IMG/VR virus record: IMGVR_UViG_3300024243_000011
Span: 1 to 64,000 of that record
DNA length: 64,000 nt
DNA from: a virus
Reading direction: 5' to 3' (one strand)
The position numbers and the translations under genes were made by a program. A model generated the notes under the pieces. It saw nothing but the letters and a program-made list of their open reading frames with translations. It was not told the DNA's origin and searched no databases. How positions within the stretch are numbered: the stretch's first letter is position 1; each line of letters starts with the position of its first letter. Positions 38,802 through 46,610 of the stretch are shown here, one piece after another.

Positions 38802-39983
38802 ATGAAGATATATCAAGTAGGTGGTAGCATTAGAGATGAGGTTCTTGGTATAGAGGCCAAGGATTTTGATTATGTTGTAGTTGGCGCTACTGTTGCTGAG
38901 TTTAAGGATAAATATCCTGAAGCTGAGTTGGTTGGTAAATCTTTTCCTGTTTTTATTGTTGATGGTGATGAATATGCTTTTGCAAGGATTGAAAGAAAGA
39001 TTGGTGTTGGTCATTGTGGGTTTGATGTTGATTATGAACCTACTGTAACCATTGAAGAGGATTTGATGAGAAGGGATCTTACGATTAACGCAATTGCAAG
39101 AGATGTTGAAACTGGCGAAGTGGTTTATGTTGATGGTGCTTATGAAGATATTAAAAGTGGTGTTCTTCGTCATGTATCTGATGCTTTTTGTGAAGACCCT
39201 TTGAGGGTTTATAGGCTTGCAAGATTTGCTGCTAAGTTTCCTGAGTTTGTTGTTTGTGACAAAACCAAAAAGCTCTGCGAAGGCATGAAGCGTGAGCTTT
39301 CTCACCTCCCGACTGAGCGTGTTTTTGCCGAACTTTGCAAGGCGCTTAATTGCGAAATGCCGAGTAGGTTTTTTACTGTCCTTGATGAATGTGGTGTGCT
39401 CGATGTTCATTTTAGTGAGATTGTTAAAATGAAAATTATCCCCGCAGGCCCAATTGAACACCATCCAGAGGGAGATCTTTTTAGTCATACTATGCAAGTG
39501 GTTGATGGTACTGTTAAGGATAGTGTGGCTAGGTTTGGAGCTTTGGTTCATGATTTTGGTAAGCTTGTTACTGACTCTAATAATTATCCTTGCCATTACC
39601 GTCATGATAGCGAAGGTGTTTTTAGTAGTGTCGTTATGGCTTTTTGTGATAAGTTTAAGGTAGGTGTAGAATATTCTAGGATGGCAACGTTTTGTGCGAG
39701 GCATCATATGAGGGTTGGAAAGTTTTTTGAAATGAAGCCTGGGAAGCTTGTTTCTATGTTTGAGTATATGTCTAGGTTTGTTATTGATTCTGATAAGTTT
39801 TTGTCTGTTGTTAATGCTGACGGTCAGAATGTTTGTAAAAAAGCTTTTGATTGTTGCTTAAAAAGTGTTATGATGGTAAAGCTTCCGGTGGAATATCATG
39901 ATCGTGGAACTAAGTGTAAAGATATTCTTATGAATCTTAGATGTCATAAACTTAACAATTGTAGGAATTTTTATAGTAAATAA
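38802..39983 (+). CDS. cca: CCA-adding tRNA nucleotidyltransferase with HD domain
   Basis: 393 residues from ATG 38802 behind GAAGGGGGC. The enzyme builds or repairs the CCA end of tRNA. VGGSIRDEVLG (about residues 6-16), FDYVVVGAT with catalytic Asp, ARIERKIGVGHCGF and RRDLTINAIA (about 90-99) match the gammaproteobacterial type closely. The HD phosphohydrolase half has HHPEGDLFSHT (about 218) and LVHDFGK (about 247). Being this close to a bacterial enzyme suggests acquisition from a host. No tRNA gene is visible in the window, so its substrates are host tRNAs or phage tRNAs elsewhere. Confidence 0.92.
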   Translation: MKIYQVGGSIRDEVLGIEAKDFDYVVVGATVAEFKDKYPEAELVGKSFPVFIVDGDEYAFARIERKIGVGHCGFDVDYEPTVTIEEDLMRRDLTINAIARDVETGEVVYVDGAYEDIKSGVLRHVSDAFCEDPLRVYRLARFAAKFPEFVVCDKTKKLCEGMKRELSHLPTERVFAELCKALNCEMPSRFFTVLDECGVLDVHFSEIVKMKIIPAGPIEHHPEGDLFSHTMQVVDGTVKDSVARFGALVHDFGKLVTDSNNYPCHYRHDSEGVFSSVVMAFCDKFKVGVEYSRMATFCARHHMRVGKFFEMKPGKLVSMFEYMSRFVIDSDKFLSVVNADGQNVCKKAFDCCLKSVMMVKLPVEYHDRGTKCKDILMNLRCHKLNNCRNFYSK

Positions 39984-40004
39984 TTTGAATGGGGGAAGTT
40001 AATA

Positions 40005-40322
40005 TTGTCTGATTTAAATAATGATAAAAAATATGAAATAAATGATTTGTTGGATAGTGACGAAGTAAAACATTGCTTTCTTTATTGCAACCATTTAGGT
40101 CAAAAAACTAATACTAGGTGTTGTATATCTTATTGTTGTGATAAGAGTCAAAAATTTTCTGAGAAGTGGCGAATAAAGAGAATGGTCAAGTGTAATGTTT
40201 TTTTAAGTTGGCTACCATTGGTGTACAAAGAATCATTTTTAGAGGAAAATAAACCAAAGAAAAAAAAGAGGCAAGAAAGTAAGCCAAGGAAGAGGGTAAC
40301 TAATAGAAAGAAAAAGAAATGA
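40005..40322 (+). CDS. Cys-rich protein with basic tail
   Basis: 105 residues from a TTG start behind GGGGGAAG. Six Cys lie within CFLYCNHLG and CCISYCCDKS (about residues 22-48), probably a metal site. The last 25 residues are Lys/Arg-rich (KPKKKKRQESKPRKR). Nucleic acid binding is plausible. Function is unknown. Confidence 0.5.
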   Translation: MSDLNNDKKYEINDLLDSDEVKHCFLYCNHLGQKTNTRCCISYCCDKSQKFSEKWRIKRMVKCNVFLSWLPLVYKESFLEENKPKKKKRQESKPRKRVTNRKKKK

Positions 40323-40392
40323 TTTTATAAATATTGTAATGTTTGCTAAGCTATATATAACTGTTAACATATTAAAAAAGGACTTTTAATTA

Positions 40393-41490
40393 ATGAATAT
40401 GAAAAGTGTTTGTGTTGTTGAAGATGGTTTAACTTTTGATGATGTTTCAATTATTCCAAAATATTCAGATATAAAAACGAGAGCTAATGTTGACTTGTCT
40501 GTTGATTTGGGTGTTGGCATTAAACTGAATGTTCCCATTATTGCTAGTCCTATGAAAAGTGTCTGCGAAGTTGATATGGCAGTCGCTATGGCAAGGTTAG
40601 GTGGCATTGGTATTATACATAGATTTTGCACTATTGATGAACAGGTAAAAATGGTTAAGGATGCTAAGGATATTTTGTGTAGGGATAATGCTATTGGAAA
40701 TATTAATTGTTATGTTGGTGCTGCTATTGGTGTTAATGAATATGAATATAAAGAAAGAATGGCTGCTTTAGTTGATGCGGGAGTTGATTTGATTAATTTG
40801 GATGTTGCTCATGGTCATCATGTTTTATCTAAAATTGCGTTAAAATATATTAAAAATAATTTATCAAGGCCGGTTCATATTATGGGCGGTGCAGTTTGTA
40901 CTTCTGAAGCAGTTAGGGATTTAGCTAAATGGGGTGTTGATAGTGTTCGTTGTGGCATTGGCCCAGGTTCTGGATGTACTACTAGGTTGATGGCTGGTAT
41001 TGGTGTTCCTCAAGTTACAGCAATTAGCAATTGTTCATGGGCTGCTGATGAGTTTGGTATAAAAGTAATTGCTGATGGTGGTATAAGAATTCCTGGCGAT
41101 GTTTGTAAGGCAATTGCTCTTGGCTCTGATGTTTGTATGCTTGGAGGTTTGTTGGCAGCAACCATGGAATCTCCAGGTATAATTATTAAAGAGGGAATGT
41201 GGCCTAATGAGAAAAAGTATAAGACTTATTCTGGTTCAGCGTCGTATGCTGCAAAAGCTGAGCGTGGGGAATCAGATAGCAATGTTGAGGGAGCTTCTAT
41301 GAGATTACCATACAAGGGCAATGTTGATCATATTGTTAATAGTATATGTGATGGCTTAAAGAGTTCGTTATCGTATGTTGGTGTTGATAACATTAGGGCA
41401 TTTCAGATTAAGTCTACGTTTGTTAAGGTTAGTGCATCTAGTATTGTTGAAAGTAAGCCGCATGGCTTGTTTAATAGTTTTGGGGGGTAA
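40393..41490 (+). CDS. IMP dehydrogenase / GMP reductase family enzyme
   Basis: 365 residues without CBS domains. LTFDDVSIIPKYSDI (about residues 13-27), SPMKSVC (about 53-59) and the catalytic loop GIGPGSGCTTRLMAGIGVPQ with the active Cys (about 196) are clear. So are ADGGIR and LPYKGNVDHI. GIGVPQ favours IMPDH (IMP to XMP), while the KKYKTYSGSAS flap and lack of CBS domains also allow GMP reductase (GMP to IMP). Both act at the purine branch point. It directly precedes adenylosuccinate synthetase, so the two were likely kept together. Confidence 0.85.
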   Translation: MNMKSVCVVEDGLTFDDVSIIPKYSDIKTRANVDLSVDLGVGIKLNVPIIASPMKSVCEVDMAVAMARLGGIGIIHRFCTIDEQVKMVKDAKDILCRDNAIGNINCYVGAAIGVNEYEYKERMAALVDAGVDLINLDVAHGHHVLSKIALKYIKNNLSRPVHIMGGAVCTSEAVRDLAKWGVDSVRCGIGPGSGCTTRLMAGIGVPQVTAISNCSWAADEFGIKVIADGGIRIPGDVCKAIALGSDVCMLGGLLAATMESPGIIIKEGMWPNEKKYKTYSGSASYAAKAERGESDSNVEGASMRLPYKGNVDHIVNSICDGLKSSLSYVGVDNIRAFQIKSTFVKVSASSIVESKPHGLFNSFGG

Positions 41491-42576
41491 ATGCGAAATT
41501 TTAATTTTAATGACAATGGTGTTGATGGTGTTGATAGGGATATTTTAAACTTTGGCTTAAAAGAAATTTCTTCTGACGTAATTGTTGGTTTACAATATGG
41601 TGATTGTGCTAAAGGCAAAGTTACTAAATGGTTGTTAGATAAATATTTTTATGATTATTGTGTTAGGTATAATGGTGGTGATAATGCTGGCCATACTATT
41701 TATAAAAAAGGTAAGAAGTTGGTTACTCATTTTGTTCCAGCAGGTGCTTTTAGTGATTTACGAACTGTTTCGGTAATTGGTCCCAATTGTTTGCTTCATG
41801 TTAATAAGTTCTTTAAGGAACTCAAATATTTAAATGATAATGGTATTAATGTTAATAGTGATAATATTAAAATTTCTTATAATACTCACATTATTACTGA
41901 TGATAATATTCTTGAGGATGAGGAAATGGATTATATTGGTAGTACAAAAAGAGGCATTACTTTTGCGTATAGAGATCGTGTTCTTAAGAATTCTAGTAGG
42001 GCAGAAGACATACCTGAATTAGATGATTTTATTTGTGATCCTGTACAGTTGTTTAATAAGTCTGATAAGCATAGTGGTACAACACGCATATTATTTGAAG
42101 GCGCACAAGGTTTTGGCTTAGATTTATCTTTTGGTGATTATCCATATGTTACTTCCTCTAATTGTATTGCTAGTTCTGCGTTTTTAAATGGTGTTTCTCC
42201 GAAAACATTGCGTAAAGTTTATGGTTGTGCAAAAATTTATGAGACATATGTTGGAACAAAGGATTTTCATGGTGATGGTGATATTTTTAATGAGTTGCAA
42301 AAGCTAGGAAATGAATATGGCGCAACTACTGGCAGATCTAGACAATGTAATTGGTTGGATTTGGGCTTGTTAGTTCGTGCTATTATTGTCAATGGTGTTG
42401 ATGTTGTCATTTTTTCTAAAGTTGATGTAATAAAAGAGTTGAATCATTTTGAAATAAGAAACCCAAATATTAAGTTTTCTAATTATGATGATATGGAATA
42501 CTTTATTTCTGAGCGCCTTCATCGAGCTTTTCCTAATATTGAATTGATTTTTTCTGATGTTCCTCACACTGTTTAA
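41491..42576 (+). CDS. purA: Adenylosuccinate synthetase (PurA-like)
   Basis: 361 residues, shorter than the usual bacterial 430 and nearer to archaeal or viral forms. It joins IMP and Asp using GTP. VGLQYGDCAKGK (about residues 32-43) keeps the catalytic Asp of GDEGKGK. NGGDNAGHT (about 61-69) holds the catalytic His. GSTKRGITFAYRDR, FEGAQGFGLDL, YPYVTSSN and ATTGRSRQCNWLD complete the active site. Viral PurZ enzymes, which make 2-aminoadenine precursors, are reported to replace that Asp, so this argues for ordinary PurA. It starts at the base after the previous stop. Confidence 0.88.
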   Translation: MRNFNFNDNGVDGVDRDILNFGLKEISSDVIVGLQYGDCAKGKVTKWLLDKYFYDYCVRYNGGDNAGHTIYKKGKKLVTHFVPAGAFSDLRTVSVIGPNCLLHVNKFFKELKYLNDNGINVNSDNIKISYNTHIITDDNILEDEEMDYIGSTKRGITFAYRDRVLKNSSRAEDIPELDDFICDPVQLFNKSDKHSGTTRILFEGAQGFGLDLSFGDYPYVTSSNCIASSAFLNGVSPKTLRKVYGCAKIYETYVGTKDFHGDGDIFNELQKLGNEYGATTGRSRQCNWLDLGLLVRAIIVNGVDVVIFSKVDVIKELNHFEIRNPNIKFSNYDDMEYFISERLHRAFPNIELIFSDVPHTV

Positions 42577-42650
42577 AAATATTTTTGTTTTTTTTGGTTT
42601 TAGCAATATACTTATAGTTGTGTAATGTTTTTTATGTTGGATAGGTGTGT

Positions 42651-43007
42651 ATGAGTAAAGACAACAAAGAAGATAATATAGAACAAAAGCAACCTGATGT
42701 AGATGTTGATATGCTATATAAGGGCTTAAAAGATGGTACAAATATAATTGTTGACAAAAAAGAGCATGAGTTTTTAATTAGCTATTTTGCCGATACTATT
42801 GATGTTATTGAAAAAATGGAAAAACATACAGATGAGGAAGATTCAGAAGAAGAGTGCGATTGTGAGGTTTGTCAGAGTGCTGATGTCTCTGACGATCCTT
42901 TCGTTTACATGTACTTCTCTGATAATTTAAATGGTATTTTTTATAATATGAAAATGCCTGTATCTATTACTGATCAACAAATTGATAAAATATTGGAGGA
43001 AGAATAA
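42651..43007 (+). CDS. Acidic protein with CxC/C cluster
   Basis: 118 residues from ATG 42651 (GTG 42645 possible). It is strongly acidic, with HTDEEDSEEECDCEVC near residues 64-79 and a hydrophobic VYMYFSDNLNGIFY segment later. Three Cys in a row of seven may hold a metal. It overlaps the Lys-rich gene by one base; opposite charges could allow the two to pair. Function is unknown. Confidence 0.5.
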   Translation: MSKDNKEDNIEQKQPDVDVDMLYKGLKDGTNIIVDKKEHEFLISYFADTIDVIEKMEKHTDEEDSEEECDCEVCQSADVSDDPFVYMYFSDNLNGIFYNMKMPVSITDQQIDKILEEE

Positions 43008-43258
43008 TGGGTCAAACGTTAGCTAACATTAAGCGTGCTAAGATTAAAAAGAAAGTAATTAAAGGGTCAAGGCCAAAGCCCAAGCTAGAAGTTAAGACTA
43101 AAAGGGAAGAAGATGTTGTTGAAGATGTTGTTGAAGATGTTGTTGAAGATGTTGTTGATGTTGAAAAAAACATTGTTAAGAAGAAGTATGGTGGTAGTAG
43201 GAAAGTTAAGGGTAGTAAGGGTAGTAAGGGTAAAAAAAAGAACTTTAAGAAAGATTAA
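43007..43258 (+). CDS. Basic/acidic low-complexity protein
   Basis: 83 residues. A basic N-terminus (RAKIKKKVIKGSRPKPK) leads into four E-D-V-V repeats (about residues 35-50) and a Lys/Gly/Ser-rich end (KKYGGSRKVKGSKGSKGKKK). It is disordered in all likelihood. The composition suggests DNA or RNA binding. The repeat DNA can vary in copy number. Confidence 0.5.
   Translation: MGQTLANIKRAKIKKKVIKGSRPKPKLEVKTKREEDVVEDVVEDVVEDVVDVEKNIVKKKYGGSRKVKGSKGSKGKKKNFKKD
43109..43156 (+). repeat. 12-bp tandem repeat, four perfect copies
   Basis: GAAGATGTTGTT repeats four times without a mismatch inside the gene at 43007 and encodes E-D-V-V each time. Perfect identity implies recent expansion by slippage. 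The frame is kept at any copy number. Confidence 0.9.
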
Positions 43259-43275
43259 TATAGGAAATTTATTTT

Positions 43276-43827
43276 ATGAATAACAAAGTATTATTATTAG
43301 AAAAAAAGCTTGCGGATTCTTCTGCCGATTCGCAAATTGACTCCTTTATTATTGATGCAGAAAAAAACGCAGCACAGATCAAGCCTTCTATTGGGGATGA
43401 TTTAGATTTATCTGGTGCGCCACCAACATCAGACATTGACAGTTCTGTACAAAAGACTGAGAGCGTTAAGTTTTTTGGAAATGATTATGTGTCTAGTGTT
43501 TTAAGGGAAAATATTGATATATTAAATGAAGAGGGTGAGGATGACAAGGGCATTAAAAATAATTTAAAGCTAAAAGTCAATGTTGACTCTCCTTCTAAGC
43601 CCGATAGGAAGTTAGACAAAATTGATGTTGATGTTTTTGTTGCTAATATGGCAAGGTTAATGCAACATACTGAAGACTTGTTGTCTATTAAAAAGGTTGT
43701 TTATAATAGGAGTTTAAACTTTCTTGAAAAAAATTATGGTTTAGATTCTAAAAGGTTAGCTAAGATTTCATTTAATGTAAATTTTGATGTAAAAGAAGAA
43801 GATTTTGAATTTGATAATGGAGAATAA
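43276..43827 (+). CDS. Uncharacterised protein, possible structural
   Basis: 183 residues. An acidic, probably disordered N-terminal 70 residues (GDDLDLSGAPPTSDIDSSVQ) is followed by a Lys-rich helical part and a C-terminal VDVFVANMARLMQHTEDLL helix. No motif is recognised. It is followed by a gene of similar style 5 bases later. A virion or assembly role is only a guess from position. Confidence 0.5.
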   Translation: MNNKVLLLEKKLADSSADSQIDSFIIDAEKNAAQIKPSIGDDLDLSGAPPTSDIDSSVQKTESVKFFGNDYVSSVLRENIDILNEEGEDDKGIKNNLKLKVNVDSPSKPDRKLDKIDVDVFVANMARLMQHTEDLLSIKKVVYNRSLNFLEKNYGLDSKRLAKISFNVNFDVKEEDFEFDNGE

Positions 43828-43832
43828 ATAAC

Positions 43833-44432
43833 ATGTCTTTAATTAATGATATTTTTGATAGAGATTTAGATAGTAAATTTGACAAGCTTGTTTCAGAGGC
43901 AATCACAGGTCAAACAATTCCAGCAGATATTTTGCAAAAGGTAAAAGATAAGTGTAATGAAATTATTATAAAAGCTGATCAAGCTTCTAAGCTTGGTGTT
44001 AATGGTTGTGAGGAACTTATTAAAGTTGTCAATGATCTATATCCATTGATGGATGCTTTAAAGGCCAGCTTTTCAGAGTTTGAACGATTACCTTATATTG
44101 AAAATGTTGTAGATAAGTTTGTTACGGCAGTGTCTGATATGTTGAGATCTGATGTTGAAGAAGGAATTATTGATGTTGGGACTAATTATTCCAACATTAA
44201 CGTTATGGAATATATTAATGATATTATAGCAAACAATATTAATGGCTTAGGTGACGTTGTAGATAAGATTTTTATGGACAAAGATGCGTCTGAGTTGGAT
44301 GATAATGTTGTTTATGATGATTTTGTTGGAAAGGTTTTAAGAGTTGTTGGCGCTAATTCGGATGGGTTTTTATCAACCTTAGATAGAGTTAACCTATCAG
44401 ATATGTTTAATAGTGATGGTAATGCTGTTTAA
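43833..44432 (+). CDS. Uncharacterised helical protein
   Basis: 199 residues, all-helical and acidic (ADILQKVKDKCNEIIIKADQ; LIKVVNDLYPLMDALKASF; VEYI-like helices later). No membrane segment or metal site. Together with its neighbours at 43276 and 44435 it may form an assembly cluster. Function is unknown. Confidence 0.5.
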   Translation: MSLINDIFDRDLDSKFDKLVSEAITGQTIPADILQKVKDKCNEIIIKADQASKLGVNGCEELIKVVNDLYPLMDALKASFSEFERLPYIENVVDKFVTAVSDMLRSDVEEGIIDVGTNYSNINVMEYINDIIANNINGLGDVVDKIFMDKDASELDDNVVYDDFVGKVLRVVGANSDGFLSTLDRVNLSDMFNSDGNAV

Positions 44433-44434
44433 TA

Positions 44435-44851
44435 ATGTTTACTTTTAAAAAGTTTTTATTGTTCATTAAGAATTATTGGTATGTTCCAGTGTTAGCTTTA
44501 GGTTTGTTTGCTTTATTTTTTTTGACAATGTTTATTAAGGACAAAGTTAAAGGCAAAAAGGTTAGAGATAACAATAAAAATGTTTTGAATATGTATAATG
44601 ATATAATTTCTAAAATATCTGATAGTAGTAAAAAATATGTGGAAGATTGTAAGAAGCTTAATAAAAAATATGATAACAATATTGAAGAAGTTGACAAGAA
44701 GTTACATGATGATATAAAAGATATAGATAATAAATATGATGTTAAAAAAGAAGAAGTTAAAAATGAAATAAAGAATAAAATTGATAATCAAACTGAACAT
44801 TATGAAAAGAATCCTGAAGATTTGGAAGGATGGTTTAATGATAGGCTGTGA
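44435..44851 (+). CDS. Membrane-anchored coiled-coil protein
   Basis: 138 residues. One N-terminal transmembrane segment (about residues 15-34, YVPVLALGLFALFFLTMF) is followed by about 90 residues of charged heptad-like helix (SDSSKKYVEDCKKLNKKYD). This topology matches inner-membrane spanin-type proteins, which span the periplasm during lysis. No lipoprotein partner overlaps it, so the assignment is tentative. Confidence 0.5.
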   Translation: MFTFKKFLLFIKNYWYVPVLALGLFALFFLTMFIKDKVKGKKVRDNNKNVLNMYNDIISKISDSSKKYVEDCKKLNKKYDNNIEEVDKKLHDDIKDIDNKYDVKKEEVKNEIKNKIDNQTEHYEKNPEDLEGWFNDRL

Positions 44852-44883
44852 TTGTTGTATTTAGCTTATGGAGAAATAATTAA

Positions 44884-45192
44884 TTGGAAGTTAAAATTAT
44901 AGCGACTATTTGTGCTGCTGTTTTCTCTTTGTTGTCTGGTGTTATATTATTGCTTATAAAAAAAGTTTTTGATTTTATAACTATGAAAAAATCTGTTGTG
45001 GAAAAGCTTGATGAGCTTAAGTGTTCAATTAATGATCTTAATAATAATGTTGAGGATCATAATAATAGCTCTAAAGAGTTTTTTTTGACTGGAAAATTGC
45101 ACACAGAGTTTCAGAATAAAGAAGTCGATAAAATAACTGGATTGTTGGGTGATATTAGGGATCAGTTAATTAATAATAACAATAGGAAGTAA
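44884..45192 (+). CDS. Small membrane protein with coiled coil
   Basis: 102 residues from a TTG start behind GGAG. A transmembrane segment (about residues 5-27, IATICAAVFSLLSGVILLLI) precedes an amphipathic helical tail (LDELKCSINDLNNNVED). Holin or spanin-like function is possible given its neighbours, but nothing is diagnostic. Confidence 0.5.
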   Translation: MEVKIIATICAAVFSLLSGVILLLIKKVFDFITMKKSVVEKLDELKCSINDLNNNVEDHNNSSKEFFLTGKLHTEFQNKEVDKITGLLGDIRDQLINNNNRK

Positions 45193-45216
45193 AAAGTAAA
45201 ATGGGAGTTTTAACTT

Positions 45217-45345
45217 ATGAATAAATTGAAAGTTTTTTATGATTCTAATAGGTGTTTTAAAGTATTTATTGACAATGGGTATAAGGTTTTTTTTGGTTTA
45301 AGTATTATGATTTTTATTTTGACATTTGCAGTTGCTTGTTTGTAA
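45217..45345 (+). CDS. 42-residue membrane peptide
   Basis: Starts at ATG 45217 behind GGGAG (about 10 bases). M-N-K-L-K-V-F-Y-D-S begins it; the second half, YKVFFGLSIMIFILTFAVAC, is a single transmembrane span with a near-terminal Cys. It sits in a run of four membrane-associated genes (44435-45867). Confidence 0.5.
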   Translation: MNKLKVFYDSNRCFKVFIDNGYKVFFGLSIMIFILTFAVACL

Positions 45346-45369
45346 TTTGTAAAGTAATAAGGTTTTATT

Positions 45370-45867
45370 ATGATTAAAATATTTAGATTTATTATTGTGG
45401 TATTTATTTGCATTGGTTTTTCTTTTAACGTTTTGGCTGATGAGATTATTAAGGGCGCTACATATGTTTCTTATGGTGAAAAGGTTTTAGTAGATTCAAT
45501 GTGTTTTACTATTCCTTATGCGACTAGGTTAAAGGTAGAGTTAGAGTATTGTGATAATAAAATTTCTTATATTGAATTAGATAGAATTGCTGAAAAGTTG
45601 CGTGCTGAACATTTAGCATTTGTTGTAAAAGTTAAATTAAAGTATCAGTTGGATTTGGATAAATGTAATTTATTAGTTGAAAAGGAGAGGAATGATTTTA
45701 TTGTTGTTAACGATAAGTTTCAAAAGCTTTCTAATGATTATATTAATTTGAACAATTCAACAAATGACTTTAGTTCTGGTAAAAAGATAGTTTGGTTTTC
45801 TGTTGGTGTTGGTACAGCGGCAGTTATTATATTTGGTTCAATATATTTTGTAAGTTTATTAAAATAA
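45370..45867 (+). CDS. Exported coiled-coil protein with C-terminal anchor
   Basis: 165 residues. A signal peptide (about residues 1-23, ending FNVLADE) directs export. The exported part has Cys pairs and a long helical region (KLRAEHLAFVVKVKLKYQLD). A C-terminal transmembrane segment lies at about 142-162 (VGTAAVIIFGSIYFVS). It should lie in the periplasm attached to the inner membrane. Lysis or envelope remodelling is plausible from context. Confidence 0.55.
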   Translation: MIKIFRFIIVVFICIGFSFNVLADEIIKGATYVSYGEKVLVDSMCFTIPYATRLKVELEYCDNKISYIELDRIAEKLRAEHLAFVVKVKLKYQLDLDKCNLLVEKERNDFIVVNDKFQKLSNDYINLNNSTNDFSSGKKIVWFSVGVGTAAVIIFGSIYFVSLLK

Positions 45868-45879
45868 AGTGGAGGTATT

Positions 45880-46224
45880 ATGGGTAATAATTTAACTAGT
45901 TTGCAGACTGAAAGGATTAGTGATTGTGTTAGCAAGTTGTTGTCATTAGCAGATCCTAATAAGTGGAAGAATGATCCAGGGTTTTTGCCGTTAGTAAGAA
46001 GTATAGTTATTTCGGTTAAGAATGGCTTGGAGAATGTTGGCGTTAAAAACATTGATTTAATAAAGGCTATCGAGTGTATTGATTATGCAAGGCCTGATTT
46101 GGCGTATAAGTATTTATTTGAGTCTTCATCCGTTATTGATGTTATGTCAGGCCAGTTATCTAGCAAGTACGGTGACGGCTATAAAGATGGTGCTTATAAG
46201 GATTTGCATAGTTTGATAGTTTAA
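45880..46224 (+). CDS. Uncharacterised helical protein
   Basis: 114 residues behind GGAGG. It is compact and all-helical (DCVSKLLSLADPNKWKNDPG; LVRSIVISVKNGLENVG; YARPDLAYKYLFESSSVID). No motif is recognised. It lies between the membrane cluster and a second small unknown gene. Confidence 0.5.
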   Translation: MGNNLTSLQTERISDCVSKLLSLADPNKWKNDPGFLPLVRSIVISVKNGLENVGVKNIDLIKAIECIDYARPDLAYKYLFESSSVIDVMSGQLSSKYGDGYKDGAYKDLHSLIV

Positions 46225-46243
46225 TTTTTATGGAGAACTTTTA

Positions 46244-46606
46244 GTGTTAATGAAAAAGCATTTAAATATTTTACTGGAAGGCATTTCTGATGTTTTTAAT
46301 AACAAAGAAGTGGAGGTGATTGATGATGAACATATTGATGCCTTAAATGAGAATATCTTTTTTGATGGTGATTTGTTTACTAAATTTTTTGATGATAACG
46401 TTGTTTTATCTTCTCTAGAAAAATGTATAATGTTGGCTTTAAAGTCTGGAGAGAGCATTCCTACTTCTTCACAAACTATGGATAAGTGTGGGTTTTATGA
46501 AGAAGTTAATTTGTATATGAATGGAGTGGGGGAGTCTGAGGCAACTATAAAAGATATTAAAGATTGTTTGTTGGCTATGATTTTAAATGGTTCTATGGAG
46601 AAGTAA
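46244..46606 (+). CDS. Uncharacterised acidic protein
   Basis: 120 residues from a GTG start 8 bases after GGAG; ATG 46250 is an in-frame alternative. It starts MLMKKHLNILLEGISDVF, with a leucine-rich helix. The body is acidic (EVEVIDDEHIDALNENIFFD). Its 3' end overlaps the ribosome site of the large fusion gene. Confidence 0.5.
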   Translation: MLMKKHLNILLEGISDVFNNKEVEVIDDEHIDALNENIFFDGDLFTKFFDDNVVLSSLEKCIMLALKSGESIPTSSQTMDKCGFYEEVNLYMNGVGESEATIKDIKDCLLAMILNGSMEK

Positions 46607-46610
46607 TGGT

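Noticed and set aside
38799-39707. 302-codon open frame on the minus strand
   Set aside because: It lies fully inside the CCA-adding enzyme gene, which has unmistakable motifs. It is a shadow of biased codon use.
41491-42576. PurZ of a 2-aminoadenine (Z-genome) system
   Set aside because: The catalytic Asp of G-D-x-x-K-G-K is kept, and no companion DatZ or MazZ gene is visible in the window. The polymerase is DnaE-type, not a DpoZ family A enzyme. It is noted only as a possibility to test.
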